A DNA stretch of 64,000 nucleotides from Oleiagrimonas sp. C23AA (GTDB lineage: Bacteria; Pseudomonadota; Gammaproteobacteria; Xanthomonadales; Rhodanobacteraceae): contig NZ_JAARLY010000009.1 in assembly GCF_011759385.1 (NCBI RefSeq), positions 1-64,000 on the forward strand, read 5' to 3'. The position numbers and the translations under genes were made by a program. This document shows, piece by piece, positions 27,049 through 34,409 of the stretch (its first letter is position 1; each line of letters begins with the position of its first letter). Under the pieces are notes generated by a model. That model was given only the letters and a program-made list of their open reading frames with translations, ran no database searches and was not told the origin of the DNA.

Positions 27049-27062
27049 TGACTGCGCAGTCA
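27049..27062. promoter_or_regulatory. Perfect 14-base palindrome, LacI-type operator candidate
   Basis: TGACTGCGCAGTCA is a perfect palindrome with a central GC step, the even-symmetry layout of many LacI-family operators. It lies about 97 bases upstream of the first mini-ORF of the receptor transcript, in AT-rich surroundings (ATTGTACG and TTAATGAC). The LacI-family protein of this locus is the obvious candidate to bind, although its own promoter carries a different inverted repeat. Confidence 0.45.
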
Positions 27063-27685
27063 ACCAACAATCTTATTGTACGTCTAATGGTGAACAAGGT
27101 GATCGATTCGACGCCCGAGCGGGAGATGCGCTCAATGTGAGGCGCGCGAAAGCGCTAAGTCTCCGGACGGCTCGCAGGGATGTGGATTAAAGGAAGTTAC
27201 GTTGCCCCACGCAAACTCCTTCTCGGCTTAGTGGCCAACCGGGGCCGCATGTCCGCAAGCGCGGCTTTGGCGCACCCCCTTGCCACCCTGGGAATAGCAA
27301 GCCTTATGGCGGCCAGCGCCATGCAGCCCTTGAGCACAGGGCACAAAGCAACACCACCGACCAGGCGTGAGGAAACACACCATATGCGGGGCCGAGGGAA
27401 GAACGTGATGCTCGCCTTAGCGCGGTGACATTTGGTGTGGCGTGCCACCAACCAGCAACCGAGCTAGCAGCACCATCCCCACCCAAGTCACGTCGCTATG
27501 CGAGCACAGAATCGCTTCACATCGGCGCATCCGGGAAACGGGCGTACCCGTAAGGACGCGACGGGGCCAGGATACGACGGCGAGCGACCAAAGCATATGC
27601 CGAGCGCACAGAGCTCCTTACCCAAAACTTGAGTTTCCCCGGCCACAAACGGCCTGGGTACATAGCGCAGGTTTCATAGCTGGGC
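27063..27685. other. Intergenic stretch with no recognised gene
   Basis: About 620 bases between the receptor control region and the hemN stop. Several short frames exist on both strands, but none has a convincing ribosome site together with family-like or hydrophobic-pattern sequence. No tRNA, repeat array or insertion-sequence end is seen. It may hold part of the receptor promoter region or decayed sequence. Confidence 0.5.
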
Positions 27686-29083
27686 TCAGATAGCGCGTGA
27701 GTAGCGCTGCGGCACGTCTTCGCCGTGCAGGTAGGCGTCAAAGCACATCGCCACGTGACGCAGCAGCAGACGTCCGCGCGGGGTGACCTCGATGCAGCCA
27801 TGATCGATCGTCACCAGACCATCGCGTTGCAGCGGTGACAGACGCTCGATGGCGTGGGCGAAGTAGCTGGCAAAGTCGATGTGGTGACGAGCGCCGAAGG
27901 CAGCCATGTCCAGACGGTCGTAGCACATCAGTTCGCCGATGGCGTCGCGCCGGATCAGGTCGTCCGCGTCCAGCCGGTGACCACGCGCCACCGGCAGATG
28001 GCCGTGGTCGAGCGCGGCCGTATAGTCCTTGAGGTCACGATGGTTCTGGCTGTATGTGTCATCGATGCGACCGATGGCGCTGACGCCCAGACCCACGATG
28101 TCGCAGTCCCCGCAGGTGGAATAACCCTGGAAGTTGCGTTGCAGGGTGCCTTCGCGCTGCGCTCGCACCAGGTCGTCGTCGCTGAGCGCAAAGTGATCCA
28201 TGCCCACGTACTGGTAGCCGGCGGTGGTCAGAAGCTCCAGCGTGCGGCCGAACAGTGCCAGCTTGGTCGCGGCATCGGGCAACTCGGAGCGCTCCAGGCG
28301 GCGTTGCGCCTTGAACAGCGAGGGCAGATGCGCGTAGCTGTAGGTGGCAATGCGGTCGGGCGCCAGCTCGATCACCTGCTCCAGCGTGTGCGAAAAACGC
28401 GCCACGTCCTGCTGTGGCAGGCCATAGATCAGGTCCATGCTGATCGAGCGGAAGCCGGCCTCACGCGCCGCCTGCATCAGGCCGCGCACGGTGTCGACAT
28501 CGTGCACGCGATTGACCGCCTTCTGCACGCCCGGATCCAGATCCTGCACGCCCAGCGACAGGCGGTTGAAGCCCAGCGCGGCCAGACCGCGAATGTAGTC
28601 GGCGTCGGCAAAGCGTGGATCGACCTCGATGCCGAACTCATGCTCGCCATCCCCGGCAAAGCTGAAGTACTCGCGCAGGCTGCCCATCAGCACGCCCATG
28701 CGCTGGATATCCAGGAAGTTCGGCGTGCCGCCACCCAGATGCAACTGGCGCACCGGACGCGATTCGTCAAACAGTGGCCCCAGCAGACTGGCCTCGATAT
28801 CCAGATAAGCCAGGTAGCGGTCGGCGCGGCTGGTATCGCGGGTGATGATGCGGTTGCAGCCGCAGTAAAAGCACGGACTGGCGCAGAACGGCACATGCAC
28901 GTACAGCGACAGCGGACGCGCCGGCCGCGCATGATTGGAGCGCTGCGCGGCCTCCACCAATGGGTGTTCACCGAAGGTCGGGCCAAAATGCGGCGCCGTC
29001 GGGTAGCTGGTGTAACGCGGACCGGGCACGTCGTAGCGCGTGATCAGTTCCGGATCGAAGCGGGGTGTGAGTACGGTAGCCAT
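27686..29083 (-). CDS. hemN: Oxygen-independent coproporphyrinogen III oxidase
   Basis: Radical-SAM enzyme that oxidatively decarboxylates coproporphyrinogen III to protoporphyrinogen IX without oxygen. The 465-residue protein is of E. coli HemN length and carries the complete cluster motif C67-x3-C71-x2-C74 with C76 (PFCASPCFYCGCN). Other family blocks are GPRYTSYPTAPHF, LGGGTPNFL, GFNRLSLGVQDLDP and the C-terminal HemN domain EVTPRGRLLLRHVAMCFD. The start at 29083 is chosen because upstream residues do not fit. An FNR-type box lies 34 bases upstream. A second, degenerate copy lies at 34410-35801. Confidence 0.96.
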   Translation of the reverse strand: MATVLTPRFDPELITRYDVPGPRYTSYPTAPHFGPTFGEHPLVEAAQRSNHARPARPLSLYVHVPFCASPCFYCGCNRIITRDTSRADRYLAYLDIEASLLGPLFDESRPVRQLHLGGGTPNFLDIQRMGVLMGSLREYFSFAGDGEHEFGIEVDPRFADADYIRGLAALGFNRLSLGVQDLDPGVQKAVNRVHDVDTVRGLMQAAREAGFRSISMDLIYGLPQQDVARFSHTLEQVIELAPDRIATYSYAHLPSLFKAQRRLERSELPDAATKLALFGRTLELLTTAGYQYVGMDHFALSDDDLVRAQREGTLQRNFQGYSTCGDCDIVGLGVSAIGRIDDTYSQNHRDLKDYTAALDHGHLPVARGHRLDADDLIRRDAIGELMCYDRLDMAAFGARHHIDFASYFAHAIERLSPLQRDGLVTIDHGCIEVTPRGRLLLRHVAMCFDAYLHGEDVPQRYSRAI

Positions 29084-29116
29084 GCGTGCAGTGTGGCGCG
29101 CAGGCAGGAGCGGCAA

Positions 29117-29130
29117 TTGACGACGATCAA
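29117..29130. promoter_or_regulatory. FNR/Anr box upstream of hemN
   Basis: TTGAC-GACG-ATCAA matches the consensus TTGAT-N4-ATCAA at nine of ten arm positions. It is centred about 40 bases upstream of the hemN start codon. The Anr-type regulator of this cluster at 33568-34329 is the likely ligand. Confidence 0.7.
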
Positions 29131-29306
29131 CCACGACTCGCCTGCGACAGGCTGCCGCAGATTTGCGGACCTTGTTCCCGCGCGCACATGATGGACGAAC
29201 GACGCGAGAGCACGTCATGTATCGCTCCCGATCACTGCATTCGACGCCAAGCGCAAGCATCCGCCCCAAGTGTCCCTATCCTTGCAACATCGGCCGCAGC
29301 CCTTGA

Positions 29307-29705
29307 TCAGAACCAGGCCCCCAGGAACCCCAGCGGCGACTGCGTACGTGCGACGCTGACGATAAACAGGAACACCGCTATCGCGGCCACGAAGAACACC
29401 GCGCGCTGTGCACGCGTGCGTCCGCGACGCAGCGCGAACACGCCCAGCACGATGTAGATCACCAGCATCACCACTTTCACCGTCAGCCACGCCTGCACGA
29501 ATGGGTACTGATGAATGATCCAGACCAGCAGCAGCGCCGCGACCAGCAGCATGGTGTCGATGACATAGGACAGGTAGCGCCACGCGCGATGGTTGGCCAT
29601 GGGCGAGCCGGCCAGCATCATTGTGCCGCGCGTGAAGAACAGGCTGCCCGAGGCGATCACGCAGCCAATGTGCAACCAAAGTATTTGCGGGAAAAAGGCG
29701 GCCAT
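29307..29705 (-). CDS. SirB2-family membrane protein
   Basis: A 132-residue inner-membrane protein with about four hydrophobic segments. Sequence SYVIDTMLLVAALLL, HQYPFVQAWLTVKVV, IYIVLGVFALRRGRT and VFLFIVSVARTQSP follows the SirB/SirB2 family closely. The biochemical role of this family is not established. It starts one base after the nnrS stop codon and is presumably cotranscribed, which is the only hint that it belongs to NO or anaerobic metabolism. The unit ends about 220 bases upstream of hemN. Confidence 0.8.
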   Translation of the reverse strand: MAAFFPQILWLHIGCVIASGSLFFTRGTMMLAGSPMANHRAWRYLSYVIDTMLLVAALLLVWIIHQYPFVQAWLTVKVVMLVIYIVLGVFALRRGRTRAQRAVFFVAAIAVFLFIVSVARTQSPLGFLGAWF

Positions 29706-29706
29706 A

Positions 29707-30954
29707 TCAGCCCTCGCAACCGTCGACGCGCGGCGTCAGGTAGATCCACGCCGAACGTAGTACCCAGGGCAGGAATGCCAACAGCCAGCCCGAGACGGCC
29801 AGCAACAGCCAGCTGCTGTGGTGGTCGGTCGACACCGCAGCGACGATACGCGCCACGGCCACGCCCTGCAGCACGGCGAAGCCGAACCAAGCCACCGCCC
29901 CCATGCGTAACGGACGCCCCGAATGGCCCTGGGTGACCCGCGTCACCATCGCCAGCAGCATCGAGCCGAAGAAGCCGATCGCCAGCGCATGCAACGGCGC
30001 GCGACCCAGCAAGAACGACCCGCCGGCCAACAGCACCACGCTCTGCAGCGTGTACAGCACGAATGCGACAGGTGCCCAGGCAAAGGCGATGTGCAGCGCA
30101 GCGAGCAGTCCCGGTCGCATCGCCTTCCACGGCTGCCAGGCCAGCGCGAGCGCCCCCAGCAATACGGCCAGCGGCAGGTCGGCCAGCCACAGCCAGGCGA
30201 AGGCATGCGCGAACGCCAGCATCAGGTGCGCCAGCAGCAGCGGCCACAGCAGAAGCAACGTCCAGTCCGGACGCACCACGCGGTAGCCGGCGACCACGTT
30301 GGCGCTGAAGAACGGGATCATGCGGTGACATACCGTCAGGTACACCGGAAGCAGGTAACCGAACGTGCCGGCCTGGATCGCCAGCAACGCCCACCAGGGC
30401 GACGCCCCGACCAGATAGGCATCGAATGCGGCCAGACCGAAGCATTCACCGCCCAATGCCAGCAGGCTCGACAGCGCATGTCGGTCGCGCCGGCCCGAGC
30501 GGCGCAGCACGCCGGCCAGGGTCAGCCACACCAGCGCCGCCGCGGCCAGCATCAGCGTGAACCCGGCCTGCAGCAGGTGCGGGCGCCCCAGCAGGCCGGC
30601 GTGGGCCAGCAGATAGCCGCCCATCTGCAAGCCGAACACACCAAGGTAGCGCCGCCGCGGTAAAGCCGGCTGGCCCAGCCATCGCGGGAATACCGTCAAC
30701 AGGAAGCCGAAGATGAAGAACGGCAGCATGCCGTACTGCGCCAGCATGGCGTGCGCCCAGCCGGGCGGGATGGTCGGCTGCGGCAGCCTCCAACCGAGGC
30801 GGCCTGCCGCCAACTCGGCGGTCCACCAGGTCATGCTCAGCAGTACCGCGATGGCACCACCCAGAAACAGCAGTCGGTGAGGCGCGGCGGCCGGTACCGC
30901 CAGTCGTGCAGCCAGTGTGCCTGCCAACGTATCGGGAGAGGTCGTATCGCGCAT
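29707..30954 (-). CDS. nnrS: NnrS-family haem-copper membrane protein
   Basis: About 415 residues with twelve predicted membrane segments. NnrS features include HRLLFLGGAIAVLLS, the early PTIPPGWAHAMLAQYG, YLLPVYLTVCHRMIPFFSA with its His, and MVTRVTQGHSGRPLR. NnrS proteins contain haem and protect cells from nitrosative stress, often lowering iron nitrosylation. The gene is divergent from the NO reductase gene with palindromic sites between, and is followed at one base by the SirB2 gene. The start is uncertain: ATG at 30954 is given because GAAGAG precedes it, but an ATG at 30981 or GTG at 31002 is possible. Confidence 0.88.
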   Translation of the reverse strand: MRDTTSPDTLAGTLAARLAVPAAAPHRLLFLGGAIAVLLSMTWWTAELAAGRLGWRLPQPTIPPGWAHAMLAQYGMLPFFIFGFLLTVFPRWLGQPALPRRRYLGVFGLQMGGYLLAHAGLLGRPHLLQAGFTLMLAAAALVWLTLAGVLRRSGRRDRHALSSLLALGGECFGLAAFDAYLVGASPWWALLAIQAGTFGYLLPVYLTVCHRMIPFFSANVVAGYRVVRPDWTLLLLWPLLLAHLMLAFAHAFAWLWLADLPLAVLLGALALAWQPWKAMRPGLLAALHIAFAWAPVAFVLYTLQSVVLLAGGSFLLGRAPLHALAIGFFGSMLLAMVTRVTQGHSGRPLRMGAVAWFGFAVLQGVAVARIVAAVSTDHHSSWLLLAVSGWLLAFLPWVLRSAWIYLTPRVDGCEG

Positions 30955-31006
30955 GGTCGGGCTCTTCGTTGTTGTCGGCATGGTGCCCGATGCGTCGGCC
31001 ACGCGT

Positions 31007-31022
31007 CCTGACCTGTGTCAGG
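31007..31022. promoter_or_regulatory. Inverted repeat in the nnrS-norB intergenic region
   Basis: CCTGAC-CTGT-GTCAGG is a perfect 6-4-6 inverted repeat containing TGAC-N4-GTCA, which fits the CRP/FNR superfamily half-site pattern. It lies close to the nnrS start. It could be a Dnr/Anr-type site for nnrS, but it deviates from TTGAT-N4-ATCAA. Confidence 0.5.
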
Positions 31023-31072
31023 CGCACGCGGCTCCGTCCGGCCGTCGCGACAACCCGCCATATGGCGAGCGG

Positions 31073-31086
31073 CTGACATAGATCAG
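31073..31086. promoter_or_regulatory. FNR/Dnr-like box upstream of norB
   Basis: CTGAC-ATAG-ATCAG keeps the TGA-N6-TCA core with the four-base spacer of FNR-type sites. It is centred about 68 bases before the norB ATG, compatible with activation. The outer T/A pairs of the consensus are replaced by C/G, so affinity is uncertain. Confidence 0.5.
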
Positions 31087-31147
31087 CCGGTGTCCGCCCG
31101 CGGCTGCCTAGCATGTCGGCGTCTCCCATCGCAGACAGGAAGGCAGC

Positions 31148-33475
31148 ATGAACGCAACAACACTCCCTGCGGGTCGCACCGGCCCGCAGGACCGCATCAG
31201 CAAGGTCCTGATATGGGTCCTGCTCATAACCACCGCGGCTTGCTGGATCGGCATGGTCTTCGCCACCCGAAGCACCTACCAGCAGGCCGCGCCCCTGCCG
31301 CAGCAGATGGTGTCGGCCGGTGGCGGCACCGTCATGACACGTGCCGACATCGTGGCCGGCAAGTCGGGCTTCCAGAAGGCCGACCTGATGGACTACGGCA
31401 GCCTGTACGGCATGGGGTCGTACTTCGGCGAGGACTACACTGCCGAATACCTGGTCCAGCTGGCCCACGAAACACGCAACAATCTGGCCCTGGCCCGCTA
31501 CGGCGCACCATTCCAGGCACTGGACGCGGACCGGCAGTCGGGCATCACGCGAACGATGCGCAAGGACCTGCAGGGCATCGACCTGAGCCGCGGCACGGTG
31601 GTGCTGCCGGAGGCGGTGGCCAAGGCCATCACGACCCTGCGCGGGCGCATCGGCACCTCGCTGCGCCGAGACGACTTCAGCAAGGGCTACACCGGCGCGC
31701 GTTCGCTGGACGCCACTCAGGCGCAGCAGACCGCCAGCTTCCTGCTGTACTCGTCGCTGACCACCGTCGCTCGGCGTCCCGGCAAGAACTACTCGTGGAC
31801 CAGCAACTGGCCGTCCGAACCGCTGGTCGGCAACCATCCGACCAAGTCCACCTTCACCTGGACCTGGGCCTCGTTCCTGATGGTGTTCCTGGCCATCGGC
31901 GCGGTGCTGATGGTGTTCCGCATGTTCATCGAGCCGAAGGCGGCGAACGAGACGTTCGAGCCGGCGCTGTCCGGCTTCCACAACCCGACGCCAAGCCAGA
32001 AGGCACTGTGGAAGTACTTCCTGGTGGTGGCCGGCGTGTTCCTGGTGCAGATCCTGGCCGGCTCGATCATGGCCCATTACTACACCGAACGCGCCAGCTT
32101 CTACGGCATCGAGGTGGACAAGTGGCTGCCTTTCGCCTTTCTGCGCAGCGTGCACCTGCAGGCACCGATCGTGTGGATCGGCGTGAGCTGGATCGCCGCG
32201 GGGCTGTTCCTGGCACCACTGATCGGCGGGCGTGAGCCGAAGGGCCAGAAGTTCCTGGTCGACCTGATCTTCTGGGTGCTGGTAGTGATCGTTGGCGGCG
32301 CCCTGCTCGGCGACTACCTGGGCATCATGGGCCTGGTCGACAAAGGCTGGTTCTGGTTCGGCAACCAAGGGTTGTCCTACCTGGAACTGGGGCGCTTCTG
32401 GCAGATCCTGTTCTTCATCGGTCTGGCGGTATGGTGCGCGGTGCTGCTGCGCGCCTTCTGGCCAACGCTCAAGTCACTGTTCCGCCAGGGCGGCCGCTCA
32501 CTGTACGGACTGTTCCGCATCGAACACCTGCTGTGGTTCAGCACGCTCAGCGTGGCAGTGCTGTACGTATGCGGCATGATCCCGCTGGCCACGCCCAACC
32601 CTTCATTCTCGATCACCGACTTCTGGCGCTGGTGGGTGGTGCACCTGTGGGTGGAGCTGGCCTTCGAGCTGTTCACCGCCGCGGTCACCGGCTACTTCCT
32701 GATGGCGCTGGGGCTGGTCTCGCGGCAGATGGTCGAGCGCGCGGTGCTGTTCGAGTGGATCCTGATCTTCATCGGCGGCGTGCTGGGCACCGGGCATCAC
32801 ATGTACTGGGCCGGCGAGCCGGGCCTGTGGATCGGCGTGGGCAGCATGTTCTCGTTCATTGAGGTCCTGCCGCTGTTCCTGCTGGTGCTGGAGGCCATCG
32901 AGCAGCACCGTCACGTCCGCGCCAAGGGCGATTTCCCATACCGTCTGGCCTATCTTTACATCCTGGGCTCGGCATTCTGGAACTTCGTCGGCGCCGGCGT
33001 GTTCGGCGGCGGTACGCTGAACGCACCACTGGTCAACTACTACGAGCACGGCACGTTCCTGACCCTGAACCACGCGCACACCTCGATGTTCGGCGCCTTC
33101 GGCCTGCTGGCCATCGGCCTGGTGTACATGGTGCTGCGCTACCTCACCGGGGCGCGGACATGGAGCGACAGGGCGGGCATCTGGGCCTTCTGGCTGTACA
33201 ACGCCGGCCTGGTGATGTGGATAGTGATGAACTTCTTCCCCATCGGCTGGCCGCAGCTGGAAGCGGTCTACACCCACGGCTACGCCTGGGCCCGCAGCCT
33301 GAAGTTCTACGACACCACCTCCTTCTGGCAGTGGATGCGTATGCCCGGCGACATCGTGTTCGCCCTCGGTGCGCTGGTCATGGCCTGGGACTTCGCGGCC
33401 AAGTTGCTGGCCGGTTTCAGGACTCGCCGCGAGGCCGCGTTGCCGGCCGGCGAAGTGGCGGCCAGCGAAATCTGA
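31148..33475 (+). CDS. norB: Quinol-dependent nitric oxide reductase (qNOR)
   Basis: Single-subunit integral membrane enzyme reducing two NO to N2O with electrons from quinol. Its 775 residues exceed the ~450 of cytochrome c-dependent NorB, because a cytochrome c-like N-terminal extension (residues ~40-230, without a CxxCH haem site) and two extra helices are fused on. Haem-copper-type blocks include GTGHHMYWAGEPGLWIG (metal-ligand His pair), NFVGAGVFGGGTLNAPLVNYYEHG and LNHAHTSMFGAFG. AGGAAGG precedes the ATG. It is divergent from nnrS and followed by a strong hairpin. It likely detoxifies NO or completes partial denitrification; no nitrite or N2O reductase is in the window. Confidence 0.96.
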   Translation: MNATTLPAGRTGPQDRISKVLIWVLLITTAACWIGMVFATRSTYQQAAPLPQQMVSAGGGTVMTRADIVAGKSGFQKADLMDYGSLYGMGSYFGEDYTAEYLVQLAHETRNNLALARYGAPFQALDADRQSGITRTMRKDLQGIDLSRGTVVLPEAVAKAITTLRGRIGTSLRRDDFSKGYTGARSLDATQAQQTASFLLYSSLTTVARRPGKNYSWTSNWPSEPLVGNHPTKSTFTWTWASFLMVFLAIGAVLMVFRMFIEPKAANETFEPALSGFHNPTPSQKALWKYFLVVAGVFLVQILAGSIMAHYYTERASFYGIEVDKWLPFAFLRSVHLQAPIVWIGVSWIAAGLFLAPLIGGREPKGQKFLVDLIFWVLVVIVGGALLGDYLGIMGLVDKGWFWFGNQGLSYLELGRFWQILFFIGLAVWCAVLLRAFWPTLKSLFRQGGRSLYGLFRIEHLLWFSTLSVAVLYVCGMIPLATPNPSFSITDFWRWWVVHLWVELAFELFTAAVTGYFLMALGLVSRQMVERAVLFEWILIFIGGVLGTGHHMYWAGEPGLWIGVGSMFSFIEVLPLFLLVLEAIEQHRHVRAKGDFPYRLAYLYILGSAFWNFVGAGVFGGGTLNAPLVNYYEHGTFLTLNHAHTSMFGAFGLLAIGLVYMVLRYLTGARTWSDRAGIWAFWLYNAGLVMWIVMNFFPIGWPQLEAVYTHGYAWARSLKFYDTTSFWQWMRMPGDIVFALGALVMAWDFAAKLLAGFRTRREAALPAGEVAASEI

Positions 33476-33492
33476 AAGATATTGGCAAACCC

Positions 33493-33518
33493 AAGAGGCC
33501 CGCGCTGGCGGGCCTCTT
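33493..33518. terminator. Hairpin terminator between norB and fnr
   Basis: Perfect eleven-base-pair stem AAGAGGCCCGC / GCGGGCCTCTT around a GCTG tetraloop, 17 bases after the norB stop and about 50 bases from the stop of the oppositely oriented fnr gene. It lacks a long T tract, so it may act in both directions with modest efficiency. Confidence 0.75.
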
Positions 33519-33567
33519 CCTGCGTGCAGGTGCGGCAATGGGTGGGTGCGCCAAGGCGCCTGACACT

Positions 33568-34329
33568 TCAATCAGGCAGCAGGGTATGACCGATATGGCG
33601 CAACTGCACTGAATCGAGCAGCTCCACTTCCCGACCCTCGACGCGGATCAGGCCCTGCTGGCGAAACCGCCCCAGTACCCGGCTGACGGTTTCGGCCGCC
33701 AATCGCAGGTAATTGGCGATGTCACCGCGTGACATGCTCAGACGGAAACGGGTACCGGAGAATCCTCGCGCTGCATAGCGCTCGGCCAGATCCACCAAAA
33801 ACGCCGCCAGCCTCTCATCGGAGGAATGATCCCCGGCCATCAGTGAGGCCGCCCCTAGCTCCTTGCTGAGCAGACGAAATAAATGATGCTGCAGCGTTGG
33901 CATGCGCGTGGCCAGGGCGCTCATGGCCGGAAACGAGAAGCGGCAGAAATAGGTGGTATCCAGCGCCACCGCGTCGCAGGGAAAGCGCTCGGGATAGATG
34001 GCATTGAGCCCCACCACTTCGCCAGGCAGGTAGAAACCCAGCACCTGTTCCTCGCCCTCGTCGTTGAACAGCACGGTCTTGACCATGCCGCCACGCACCG
34101 CGTAGATGGCCTGAAAAGGATCACCGGTGCGGAACACATGGTCGCCAGCGTGGAACGGGCCCACATGCTCGACCAGGCAGTGCAGCTCGGCCAGCTGAGG
34201 CTTGTGGTAGCCGGCGGAGATACAGGCACTGGAAAAAGCACACGTACGGCAGAACCGCACCGCATCGCCATCGTTGGCGATCGGACTGGGCGGCTCGGGC
34301 AGCTTGCCGGCCGGAAGATCGGTATCCAT
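33568..34329 (-). CDS. fnr: FNR/Anr-type oxygen-sensing regulator
   Basis: A 253-residue CRP/FNR-family activator. N-terminal cluster cysteines C27, C30 and C36 (FCRTCAFSSAC) plus C118 (PERFPCDA) are the four [4Fe-4S] ligands of FNR, so it should sense oxygen directly. A cyclic-nucleotide-fold effector domain follows, then a C-terminal helix-turn-helix with the FNR reading helix in RLAAETVSRVLGRF, where ExxSR fits TTGAT recognition. The start at 34329 gives the best family length. It lies between norB and a hemN-like gene, with FNR-type boxes at both hemN copies and near norB/nnrS. A palindrome at 34360-34378 sits in its own upstream region. Confidence 0.95.
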   Translation of the reverse strand: MDTDLPAGKLPEPPSPIANDGDAVRFCRTCAFSSACISAGYHKPQLAELHCLVEHVGPFHAGDHVFRTGDPFQAIYAVRGGMVKTVLFNDEGEEQVLGFYLPGEVVGLNAIYPERFPCDAVALDTTYFCRFSFPAMSALATRMPTLQHHLFRLLSKELGAASLMAGDHSSDERLAAFLVDLAERYAARGFSGTRFRLSMSRGDIANYLRLAAETVSRVLGRFRQQGLIRVEGREVELLDSVQLRHIGHTLLPD

Positions 34330-34359
34330 GGCGTCGTGCCGATACGGTCGCAAATCAAG

Positions 34360-34378
34360 TCGGCATCAAGTATGCCGA
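34360..34378. promoter_or_regulatory. Palindrome between the fnr start and the hemN-like stop
   Basis: TCGGCAT-CAAGT-ATGCCGA has perfect seven-base arms. It lies 31 bases upstream of the fnr ATG and 31 bases past the preceding gene's stop. It could be a weak terminator of the hemN-like gene or an operator at the fnr promoter. It does not match TTGAT-N4-ATCAA. Confidence 0.45.
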
Positions 34379-34409
34379 TTCGCGGGAACAGACTCCAGCG
34401 CGGTCCGAG

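Noticed and set aside
27180-27428. Possible small gene in the long intergenic region before hemN
   Set aside because: No ribosome site, no hydrophobic or domain pattern, and equal-length frames on the opposite strand; not supported as coding.
30446-32368. 640-codon minus-strand frame spanning nnrS and norB
   Set aside because: It is antisense to norB and out of frame in nnrS, and its product is a Gln/His/Arg-rich string without motifs.
34351-34370. ATCAAG repeats near the fnr start as an FNR autoregulation box
   Set aside because: The two ATCAA units are in direct, not inverted, orientation, so they do not make TTGAT-N4-ATCAA.
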